The notes beneath the pieces were generated by a model. It was not told the origin of the DNA and ran no database searches. It worked only from the letters and a program-made list of their open reading frames with translations. A program made the position numbers and the translations under genes. Below, one piece after another: positions 1 through 9,817 of a DNA stretch of 64,000 nucleotides. Position 1 is the stretch's first letter. Every line of letters begins with the position of its first letter. The stretch is from Arthonia radiata. Lineage: Eukaryota; Ascomycota; Arthoniomycetes; Arthoniales; Arthoniaceae. The DNA lies in contig PSQN01000003.1 of assembly GCA_002989075.1 (NCBI GenBank), forward strand, positions 875,366 to 939,365, given 5' to 3'.

Positions 1-3000
1 CACTATTGAAGCCTCATCGCCTTCTGACGAGCCTGGCTGCTCTCTCAAAAGCCCGAAACGGGCTAGTGTGCGAAAGAAAGGTACCAAAACTGTGAAGCGC
101 GAGCTCCAAAACTCCCACAGGTGCGGTATTAGCAGGTCCGCGGTGTCGATTGCTTCGCGATAGTAACCCAAAAGATATTGAGCTAAAAGAGTGTAGAAAT
201 TGTAGGATGTCATGTTCTTCTCAAGCCGAACGGACTTGGACTTGATGTAATCAGCGTCTGAAGATGTGCGTTAGTAAGGCTTGTAAAGAAGAGCAATGAT
301 CAAGATATTGTTAGATAATACATGTTCTGCAAGAGTACGTCGCACGGAAGGGGCAGTCAACCATGAGACGGCTCGCAAACTTACATGATTGAGAGTCGTG
401 GTCGGCATCAGAAAGAACCAGATCGGCAGCGTCAGTTCTCGTCTTCCCCTGCATGGCTCTGGCAAATTGCCTGGCGGCAATTAGAAACATGCCGCCCCTG
501 GAGTCGTCCTGCCATCGAGGTATCTCTTCAGCGCCATATGTGCAGAAATTCTCAACGTCAACCAAATCTTCAGAGCTCCAGATCTTGACACTTGCTGTGA
601 AGCCGACATTGAGCAGAGCCATGTTCGTATCACCCATAACTAAAGACTGCTCCAGCCCCTGTGCAAGCTGATATTGAAGTGCGTCGACGGAACTTTGGAA
701 ATGGCCCACAAGAACACAGTACAACGTCTCGCCTCGACCAAAGGTATAGCTGTCGTAAGAGTGCTTGCGGAGAAATTCCTGAGCCAGGTCCGCCTTTTCA
801 GACGCAAACTCAACCATGTCGAAGCGTCCGATGGCGACGGCAGCAAGATGGACAAATGCGAGCCCAATCTGGGTAACAGGCGCATCGGAAATATTTAGCT
901 CAACTTCGAGAAGCGTCAACTGATAGAATAGCAGTGGGTCTGAGGCTTTGTCAGCAACAAGGAGCTCTCGGGCAAGAAGACCACACTCACCGGCCCAAAA
1001 TGCGGCACTTATCGCATCACATAGGACATTACCCCTCATCACGATAGTTCTTGAGTCGCTAAGAGGTTTATTGAAAAGCGCGGCTAGGTCGATGGTTTGA
1101 AGTTTTTCGCAAAGCAAGTGGAACTGGTGGTCACAATCCTGCCAACTGGTTTCTGGTACCTGCAGATCAAGCTGGCCGAGACATTCTTTGAGGACGCCAA
1201 AGGCGCCAGCATGGTCTCCGCGCGCCGAATGGATTCGGCTCTTCAGCATGTATGACGGCACCTTGTCCACAGCGTCCTTCGCATTTTTGAAAATGGTGTT
1301 CATCAAGCCTATAGCTGGCTCCAGGTGACCCTGTGAGTAGTAGCATTCGGCGGCGCGGGTGTAAAGGTGCAGCGTCGATTGGTAGTCCACGTCTTCGTTG
1401 TTCTCGTCCCAATGTTTGGGTTGGAGCATGAGCAAGCAGTTGCTGAGATACTCAAGCGCTTGGGCTCGTCCACCAGCCTCGATAGCCTTCTCTGCAGCGG
1501 CGAACAATGTTCTGCGATACTCTTCTCGATGCGTGCCCTGCTTCCGAATGGTTTTGATACTGGCGCAGATATGCACAGCTTTGACATAGTCAGAATACTC
1601 TCCATCAGCAGCATGTTGAATCATGAGTTGGGCGATGTCGTAGTGCATTTGCTCTGCATTGTCACACAGCGATTCTGAACTTTGTCGAAACCGCTCATGA
1701 CACCATCGGAACTGGGCGTCAGACTCGTCTGCCTCCTGCATTGACACACAATCAGCACGTTTCGATGGAAGTAGCAACTGATGGATTTTGCGTCCACGAA
1801 TATCAGATTGCCTTGCAGCTGCGGAGCACTGATGCTGATACAATCAACCGACTCGTGGGCGTAAAGACTGTAGAAGACTTACCAAGATGTACGCAGCAAT
1901 GCATTCATGCAATGCACCTACAGCGTCTTGCGAAGAACGCCGAATGAGATCGACTTTGCCATTCACACCAGAAAGACGCGGCTGATGGCCACTGGATGTG
2001 TGGTCTTCGAGAAGCAGCTTGACCATAATGAACTGGAATGAGGAGCCCAAGAGACTGGCCCACTTGAGGAGATTGACCGCGTTTGGGCTCAATTCCGAGA
2101 TGCGTTTCTTGATGTGCTCGTTTGTTAACTGGCTGCCATAGAATTGAGACTGAAATTGCGCGAAAATGCAATCTAAGTCATACGTCCAGGCAGCCTGCTC
2201 ATAATTGTAGGACAAGCACCTTGAGGAGATGGTCAGCACATAACAGCTCACACAACATTCACACTGGCAGCCCTGGGATCTGGAATGCCTTGTTCGAAGC
2301 GATAGAAAACACATCTTCCTTCAGGCAGCTACGAGGAGTTTTGGTGCACTGTGACTAACCCTGAACGATACAATGTTTCGAGCATTTCCTTGATGAAGAA
2401 TGGATTGCCTGCGGTGCGTTCATGCACAACACCAGCCAGACCAAAACAATAATCTCGAGATCTCTTTATTGTGGCCATTGTGTACTCGGTGGATTGCTCC
2501 TGAGTGAACGGCTTCAATTCGATCCTGTTTCGAGATCGTCAGCTCAGTGCATCTAGAAGAGCAGCAAAAACATCGTATCCATTCTTGTTGGACAGCACTT
2601 CTTTGTGTTCAGTCTCACAACGTGGGAAGTACTGATCGCAACAATTAGGAGCCCACAATGGCGCGCACCCGAAGCGCATCATCTAAGCCAGCCAAAGGTG
2701 GCAAGTCATGCAGGAGCTGTAGAGCTTACCTTGTTATCTGGGCGTGTTTGGACTGCATGAGATCTTGGACTTTGTTCCGAGCTTGTCCTTCTTCCCTGAC
2801 AGTGAGTGCGACGACAATTGGTACCTTGGCGGCGAGGAGTGACTCAAGAAGGTTCAGAGACTCCTCGTCGGCATATTCTGCCTCATCGAGGGAGAACAAC
2901 ACGAAACGACGCTCTGCCAAGAAACGTAGCACGTCAAGATAGACAGCTATGAATCTTGAAGATTTAGTACACGTGCCATACCGGAAGAAGTCCGCTGTTT

Positions 3001-5946
3001 GCTGCTGAGCCTGGATTTGCTTGTTTCGGGCTGCTTCCGAAACGACCAGATGGTCGGCGAAGGTTCCAGTCTCAGTTGTGTCCAGCAGCCAAAGAGGAAG
3101 GCCGAGCATAGACGAAAGCAGCGGCCAAATTGGCTTCACATACGATCGAAGAGACTCGTGAAACTCTGTGCCGACATCGGGCTCGCTGAAAACCTGCTGA
3201 AACACTGATGATAATGCTTTCAGACACGGCTCGAAAGGGGTCGACTGCGAAGCAAATCGTCAGCAAAGCACGGAAAGCACAACGCTTGCATCAGCACAGT
3301 CTCGCGCAGGATGGGTGTCTTTCAATACACGCCACCAATCCAGCAGCTGGAAGTGCTATTCGAGTCTGGGGAATGGATGGACTGCCTGACTCACCTTGAC
3401 TGAGTCAAACCTTGCACTGGCCACATGGCCTCGCTCCCGAGCATCTGCAAGGGTTGATGCGACCAACGAAGTCTTACCGAGACCTGCTGCGCCAGAAACA
3501 AGAATCACTTGCGTTGCGCCCTTGCGTCTGAACTTCGACGGATGACGAAGGATTGCTTCATTGCTGTTGTTGCTGGATTGGGTCTTGGAGGCAAGGTCGC
3601 TACCGAGGCTTTTGTGCTCCGCACTCGGACTATAATTTGTTGCTGCAACAGGGCGATCACCAGTAGTGCTCGTGCTTAATGGCGAGCCATCGGACCCGGC
3701 GCTTGTCGAGTGCCTGAGCTCATCAACGCGGTGAACATGTCGCGAAGCCGTGCTCGTATTGGTAAGCTTATCAGAGCCGAGCTCGACGTCACCGGCAGAG
3801 CTTGTCCGTCGATCTGAACTACCATCGTCAGATATCGAGGATGGTGCGGATCTTACAAATCGCCCAAGCCTCGTTTCCTTTGCGCTTGCCACACGGTCTA
3901 TAATGGCCAGAATCTGGTGTCGCTCCTCTTTCCTTCCTATCTGGGTGCTGGGCAAATGGAATATGCTCTTCACATCGCGTGAACCTGCTTTGAAGTCTCT
4001 GAGCCCGAGCGCGTCGCCGTCAGTGAGCAATTTCTGTATCGTCACCAGGTCCATCTTCACCCCAACGATGCTAGTGTAACGATCATCTACGTTCTTGAAG
4101 GTCATCTTTCGAATAACCGCGGAAAGCGAGTCTGGGACATCTAACCTGCGTTGAGATATGGGTGGTACGTCACTTGAGAATACATTTTGAATAACATGCA
4201 AGGGGCTGTCTCCATCAAAAGGCAGTTCCCCGATGAGAAGATGCCAAAAGAACACGCCTAGTCGGTATACGTCGGTTCGGACGTCTGGAGTGGCGAGAAC
4301 CCGACCCTGGAAATGAGATGTCAGCACAACCCATTCGAAGATTGTTCCAATGTGCAGTGTCTAGGTCTTCAGCAATGTGCTTTGAGGCGCCGTTAGTGCA
4401 ACAGCTGCTAGACAATGTTCTTCGAACAGCCAAAGACGTGCCAATGCTTCCAGACTTACTGTTTGCTCGGCAGCCAAATGGTTCAATTTGTACTGAACGC
4501 CTCTTTCGCGTGACAATTGGCTCCACGCTCCGCTCTGCAAATGATCCTCAACGGAACGACTGCCCGTCGCAAGATTGGCGAGGCGAACGATATTTGTGTT
4601 TCGGTGGTAGTGGAACTAGACAGGAATCAGTTGGCTTTCTTGGAAGGGTGCTTGAGATGGGCAGCTTACAGAATCACCTCTAATTTCTCCGTGGATGATG
4701 TGCTTGCCTAGAGTCTCAGACGTCAGTACACCATCTCCAGCAATCCGAGCTAATCTTCAATAGCGCATGAAGTCTGCGCTCAAACAGCCGCAGTCACTTT
4801 AGCAGAGCTATCACCAAAGCACCTCACGTGGCTCGAACATACCTAGAGTATCAAGTATCAGCAAGCTCTGCCGGTTCCTAATCAAGACGGTGCAGCTTAC
4901 CTGTGTGAAGCATTTCAACGCACGAACTCGCGCCGATTGCGATGTCAAGAAATGTGGGTAGACTGATCTTCCCAACCAAGCTTTTGCCACTGGCCGTCCG
5001 TTCTGGATCAAAGGTGGGCAAGGAGGGATTGTATCTGGACAAGCTGTACCAGTTCTCGCCAAAGTTGATAAGGTCGAGCAGAGCATTCGGCCCGGGGTCT
5101 TCGAACAGAATCACAGCAAGTACAGGATCTCCATCGACTCGTGGGGACAAACGAAGGAGCTGTATTGCACGAAGGTGGTATCTGGCACTCTGATCCGTTC
5201 CCTTGGCGACGCTTCTCGCAAGCTGGTACTGCCGTTCCAACCTCAAGCTACTGACTGAGACTCTTGCAAGAAGCGCAGTGCCGAGTATGTGCGGCTCATT
5301 AGATGTTTGACGGGGCGTAGAGGGCCTTGAACCACTTGAGTGCGACGAGCGGCTTGTGTATGAGGGCGATGTCGATCCATTGGTGGTGGGGTTTTGCACA
5401 GTAGCCCGTCTTTTGAAACCTCGCACATGCCATTCGTCTCGACTGGAGTGATAGACGTCCGCAGTGTCATCCCACTCGACTTCTGGTATCTCGCGCAAGC
5501 GCTCGTAGAGCCATGCGATGAACCGTGGAGGGTCATCGTGATGCGGATAGGCCGGATCCCTTTGATATCAAAATGTCAGCACATTGGCTTCTGGACCACA
5601 AAGCGGCTTCAGAACAGAAGGTGTGGACAACAGGACTTACATTGAGATTGAACCGCACAATCATCACCTCATCTGAGTAAGAGGCAAAGACACCAGTAGC
5701 ATGCGCCAAAGGTTCTTTGTCACTCGCGCAACGCGAAGTCGTGCATCTGTGTTGTACTAGCGTTGGCTGTAAGGATCTTGGTAGGCAAGGGAACCGAGCT
5801 GGATGTTCGTTTCTGATATGCTGGTTTGGGTAGGAAAGGGTGGGAAGCGAAACCGCTAGATGAGGGAACAGTAAGCGCGAACGAACTAGCTGGTTGTCAG
5901 ATCTGATGTCTGGCGCGTCGATAGACAGCGTCTGCAGAGCGTGCAT
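1..5946 (-). CDS. Group X hybrid histidine kinase, N-terminal part (runs off left edge)
   Basis: Large multi-exon gene read right to left. In order it shows: a degenerate protein-kinase-like domain (HGEIRGDS near 4690 where a catalytic loop would be; AAEQTGRV split by an intron at about 4450/4317; then TDVYRLGVFFWHLLIGELPF); an AAA/NACHT-like ATPase with P-loop GAAGLGKTS near 3480; and a long helical, TPR-like region (1843-311 and on to base 1). This order is that of fungal group X sensors such as S. pombe Mak2/Mak3 (Phk1/Phk2), which act in peroxide-responsive phosphorelay. The GAF, HisKA, HATPase and receiver domains expected for the family would lie beyond base 1 and are not seen. The first exon is uncertain: an exon ending at 5641 (..VRFNLN, donor GTAAGT) seems to precede the exon starting near 5559, but the phases do not fit, so the start at 5946 is provisional. 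Confidence 0.82.
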
Positions 5947-5973
5947 CTGGCGGTGCTGTCGGCGTTGCGGCAA

Positions 5974-6913
5974 GAAGTTGAAGGAAAGCTTATTTGGCTA
6001 GGCCCGATCTCTCGTCCGGTTCACGCGTCATCTCATAGGGCTGACTAGCGCGTTTCTTACTTCGGCCTCGAGTTTTACCCTCAGTGCCGTGAGTGCCTCC
6101 CGTCCGTGCCTCTTCTCACAAACGCGTTTCCAACCCCAGCGGGATTCTGCGTTGTCAAAATCGGCACGAAGAGCTGACTAGCATCGTATGCTGCGCCAGT
6201 CCAACCATTGCACGTTTTCGGCATTGCGTCATAGTAAGACAAGAGCTCGACAAGAGATATGTTCATTAAAGCTCCCTTCCCCAGCACTGACCAATGATAT
6301 TGTCCTCGAAGATGCTCAAGCACAAAGCAGATAGAGGTCGCGGTTTTCTGCCAGAAGGCCCTCTACATTTGGTTGTACCGTTTCCCTGCAGTAAGATTAT
6401 GCTTCATGAACAAACCGTCCCCAAAAGCACACTTGAATTGCGTCCTCTTCTAGGCCTGCGGAGGTTCACTATCTCCCAAGAACACAAGTCGCGGTTGCCA
6501 ATCCATCAAGATCCCTATCGGAGCTTCCGTCAAAAATCTTGTGCAGAGCTGGAACGGAGCACAGCAACACCAATAATGACATACGATATTGTATTCCAGC
6601 TGGCGCCTCAACTGATACATCGAGTTCCGGATATCGCATCAGGCGGCGTACGCTCTGCCTCACGCTCGCGGCTAGGTCGGTGTGAATCACAAAACATACA
6701 TTATCAGGCAGCAGCGTTGTTGTCGACCCGCACCAAGACACGGCATGGCAGCGCCAAGGCTTCCCGGCCCCAGATGTAAGGCCCAAAGGACTCCATTTGA
6801 CGTATCCACATTGATGGACGCTTGTGCGGGCCGCCTATGCAGCCTGGCATACCTTCCTTGAAGATGTATCCCTGTGCTGTCTGCAAGTCTCCCACGGAAA
6901 TTACAGCGCTTCA
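5974..6913. other. No confident gene; short open fragments
   Basis: Minus-strand fragments (6895-6704, 6786-6469, 6323-6081) have plausible amino-acid composition but lack ATG starts, end in nearby stops and match no family I recognise. They could be exons of an unrecognised or decaying gene. I see no RNA gene here. Confidence 0.3.
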
Positions 6914-7161
6914 ATGTCCGGCCGCGAGATGACCGACGCTCAGTCGGATCACGCCCGCAAGCTCGAGACGGAGATGAACGACTTGCAAAAGCAGCTCGAT
7001 GGGCTCAAAAAGCAGGTCGCGGACGCGTAAGTCATCTTAACTCGAGTGGAGAGCATGGCGGCTGACTGCCCCCTGCAAACAGGATGCGCAACAGAAGGCG
7101 GAGAAGAAGAAGTGACTTGGCTTCTGACTCCGATCAAAGTATTTGCACCTCCTCGGGGTGA
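6914..7161 (+). CDS. Tiny spliced coiled-coil protein, copy 1
   Basis: Exon 1 (6914-7026) starts with ATG and encodes a highly charged helix (EMTDAQSDHARKLETEMND, then LQKQLDGLKKQVADA) with heptad-like leucines. It ends at a GC|GTAAGT donor. An acceptor CAAACAG sits at 7076-7082. With normal phase the second exon reads an arginine-rich tail (MRNRRRRRRSD..) and stops at 7159-7161. The other frame after the same acceptor would end DAQQKAEKKK at 7115 and looks more natural for this kind of protein, so a one-base difference or other splicing is possible. The layout (short coil, intron at the same phase after an alanine codon, basic end) is that of the gene at 7975. ATG 6929 is an alternative start. 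Function unknown. Confidence 0.5.
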
Positions 7162-7974
7162 ACGCAGCGGGATAATAGCGGGGCGTGCTCACTGCTACGC
7201 TCAATCGACGTCTAGCAAGTGTTTGGCATAGCCCTTTGCGAAGAAACTTGATCACGGGAGCTTTTTCTGGCGATCTGGACGTTGCCGTTGCGCGTCGTGA
7301 ATATCGCCACTCGACTCAAAGCTGCTGCTGCTTGCCACTTAGTCCAGCACCCACGCTGTCCAAGTTCCGTGCCAATTCGACGTCTGAACATGGCCATGAA
7401 GCAGAGCTATAGCTTTCCCTTCGCTGTCATCGTCCATGATCATCGCCTTTTTTATGATCATGGGATCGTATCGATGGGGTTGTTTTTAGCGATGATTCTT
7501 ATCAACTCCTTCGTTTGTCAGTGGCTCAAAGCATAGGTTGCTGGTCGCGCTGAATCTAGACCTTGATGCCGTGCACAAGACAGCGTACTCCTCAGGTTTT
7601 TCTGTCGCACACTCGTCTCGATAAATTTGCCACACCGTACTATCCCAAATGCATTGCTGTTCAGTGGCGCGGGGAACTCTCTGCTTTTCTCACAAAGAAG
7701 ACAAACAGCGTCGCAGGCCTGTCATCACGATGTCATCCGACAGCCCATGAATAAGCTACCAATTCGTCGACGTGGCATCCTCGAGATGAGTTCGAGTATT
7801 AAACATCCCCCGTGCGTCTTTGAAAGATGAACTCCAGATCACAAGCGTGAGAGCTTAACCACACCACCACCACCACCACCATCACCACCACCGCCACCAC
7901 TTTAACAACACGTCTAAACTTTAGACACATCTTCCAGTTTACCAGCAGTCAAGCCAATCCAATCATCAGTGACC
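7162..7974. other. Intergenic
   Basis: No supportable gene. It serves as the upstream region of the small gene at 7975 and carries a CAC-rich microsatellite close to that gene. Confidence 0.5.
7860..7905. repeat. CAC trinucleotide microsatellite
   Basis: An imperfect (CAC)n tract with CAT and CGC interruptions lies about 70-115 nt upstream of the ATG at 7975, in the promoter or 5' UTR of that small gene. Confidence 0.85.
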
Positions 7975-8210
7975 ATGCCGAGCCTCTCCGATCTCATTAG
8001 CAAGCACGCGGACGTTTACCACAAGCACAAGGATCTCAAGAAGAGCACTTCAACGACCGGCCCTGTCTCCAAGGACGTCGAGAAAAGAATGAATGATATG
8101 GAAACGCAGATCAAGGATCTCGAGAGCCAGATCAAGGTTGCGTAAGTGGTCTTAAGGTGCGATAGAAACAACGACTGACTAACCCTCGCAGGACACCGAA
8201 GAAGCCGTGA
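7975..8210 (+). CDS. Tiny spliced coiled-coil protein, copy 2 (61 aa)
   Basis: Exon 1 is 7975-8141 and exon 2 is 8192-8210, with donor GC|GTAAGT and acceptor CTCGCAG. The split alanine codon and the phase fit, giving 61 residues. The protein starts MPSLSDLISKHADVYHKHKD, has a charged heptad region (VEKRMNDMETQIKDLESQIK) and ends ATPKKP. No signal peptide or membrane segment is visible. It shares intron position and phase, the M-N-D-[LM]-[QE]-x-Q register and a basic end with the gene at 6914, so the two look like diverged tandem copies. Too short for many gene finders. Function unknown; a small adaptor or structural coil is only a guess. Confidence 0.65.
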
Positions 8211-8505
8211 TGCGCACTGTCGAGCCTGTGAAATGATCTAGACGCGGCGACGGTGGCCATGCTCAGCGTTGCGCTAGGTCAGCGTCTGGCAACTCTTGAG
8301 TTGATCCATTTATAGAATGAATTGAAGTCGTCGGGATCTCTTGTTGTCACCTTGACAAATCCATGCTTCAACAAACCTGCCCGTGCGGCGACTCAATCCA
8401 GGTCCAGCATTCGGGTCAACCATCTCCCCCCATCCAGATCCCACAGCAGTCCCATTCTCATAACTTCGTCGCATCATCAGTAAGGCCCAGCAGCCCATCT
8501 CGCGC

Positions 8506-9318
8506 TCATCCTCCCCGCTCTTCCATAGCCCTCACCACACTCACCGCATCTTGCGCTCTCACCCTCGCCCCTTCCAATCCTCCACTCTCATTCAACCTTA
8601 CCAACCCCTCCAATGCCCTCTCCCACGTCTCCCCCGCCTTCTCCTCCCTCCCTTTCAACGCCCCCTCCACCTCCAACATCCCCAACCCCGCCTCCTCCTC
8701 CTGAGCCCTCGCCTCCCGCACCGCCCCCTCCCTCTCCTCCACCGTCGTCAGTTCCCCATCCCACTCCGTAAACCCCTCCCGAAACCTCTTTGCAGAAGCC
8801 GCCACCCCCTCCCGCCGCCGATTCGCAACCTCGCAATTCAAGCTCTCAATCCGCGAGTGCAAGTTCGTGATCCTGCTCGCAAGCCTCGCGTCAAAGTCCT
8901 CGTACTCCTCCTGCGCGGCGTCCGTTTCCCAGCTTACGGCTTCCGGGCCGGGGAGGCCGTTCACTTCAACACCTTCGCGCACGCCCGTGAATGTGGTGTT
9001 GATGAAGGCGTCGACGTAGGTTTCGACTGCTTTGCGCATGTCGACTCCATCTTGCTCCGGTTTCTTGCCTCCTAGTGTTGATGTTGCCGCTGATGCTGTG
9101 GGGATATCTGGTGATGGCACAGGCGGGATGTGGAGGTCGATCTTCTCGCGCGCGGCCTTGAGCGCGATGGCGCGGAGGTGGAGGAGGTCGGCGGGAGATT
9201 GCAGAGAGATGGGGCGCGGTAGCGATGCGTCGAGGTCGTTTGTTGTAGTTGTGTTTGTGGGGAGGTTAGGGGCGCGCGGGGTGAATGCTGTGGAGGCGGC
9301 GGGGAGGGCGGTTGTCAT
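8506..9318 (-). CDS. Kinetochore Mis12-complex subunit NSL1/Mis14
   Basis: Intronless, 270 aa from ATG 9318 (MTTALPAAS..); the open frame continues upstream only through non-ATG codons. The hallmarks of the Mis14/Nsl1 family are in order: AREKIDLHIPP near the middle, a helix ending VDAFINTTFTGV, the NGLP segment, YEDFDARLASRITNLHSRIE, then LNCEVANRRREGVAASA. A charged C-terminal coiled coil follows. In the family this subunit belongs to the Mis12/MIND complex that links centromeric chromatin to Ndc80 at the kinetochore. The N-terminal 50 residues are low-complexity and T-rich. Long frames on the other strand here come from C/G-ending codon bias. Confidence 0.82.
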   Translation of the reverse strand: MTTALPAASTAFTPRAPNLPTNTTTTNDLDASLPRPISLQSPADLLHLRAIALKAAREKIDLHIPPVPSPDIPTASAATSTLGGKKPEQDGVDMRKAVETYVDAFINTTFTGVREGVEVNGLPGPEAVSWETDAAQEEYEDFDARLASRITNLHSRIESLNCEVANRRREGVAASAKRFREGFTEWDGELTTVEEREGAVREARAQEEEAGLGMLEVEGALKGREEKAGETWERALEGLVRLNESGGLEGARVRAQDAVSVVRAMEERGG

Positions 9319-9817
9319 TGTTGTGGTAGGTTGGGAGTTGTGGCAGGTGTTGGTCAAGTGCACAGCTCCCAGGTCATCAAGGAACGGATAGACGACGCTC
9401 ACGCTGTGTTTCGGCCTGATTATGGCCTTTGCGACATGTCTGTCGATTGGAGTGAAGTGGGGTGGACGCGTTGTTTACGAAGTCTTGGCGCGACGGACTC
9501 AATATATTGCCGCAGCAATACATGGTTCTGAAAGGAGGCAGGGATAGAAATAATTCATGTTTTCCCACAAATTCGTATAAAGTGTCACCTGGTATTGGAA
9601 ACCATTGCTATGCAAAATACGATTTAGTGAAGATATTAAAAGTGATCAGTCAATCGAGCACAAGGCGGAGTTGTCGACCACATTGGTTCGTCTACACCTA
9701 ATAATGATAGCATGCTTTGCGAGCATGAAGTGGATCGGTATGCCAACGCCAGGCCATGCTAGATGAGTGGTATCATGTACATTAGATCGTCAGCGCCGTG
9801 AAGACCGTCAATCGTTA
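9319..9817. other. Intergenic, AT-richer
   Basis: Lies between the 3' end of ATG26 and the start of NSL1 (same strand). It must hold the ATG26 3' UTR and NSL1 promoter. Bases 9530-9700 are clearly AT-richer than the flanks. No gene seen. Confidence 0.5.

Noticed and set aside
8551-9391. Long plus-strand frames opposite NSL1
   Set aside because: Shadow frames from the G/C-ending codons of the minus-strand gene; compositions are P/L/R-rich and meaningless.
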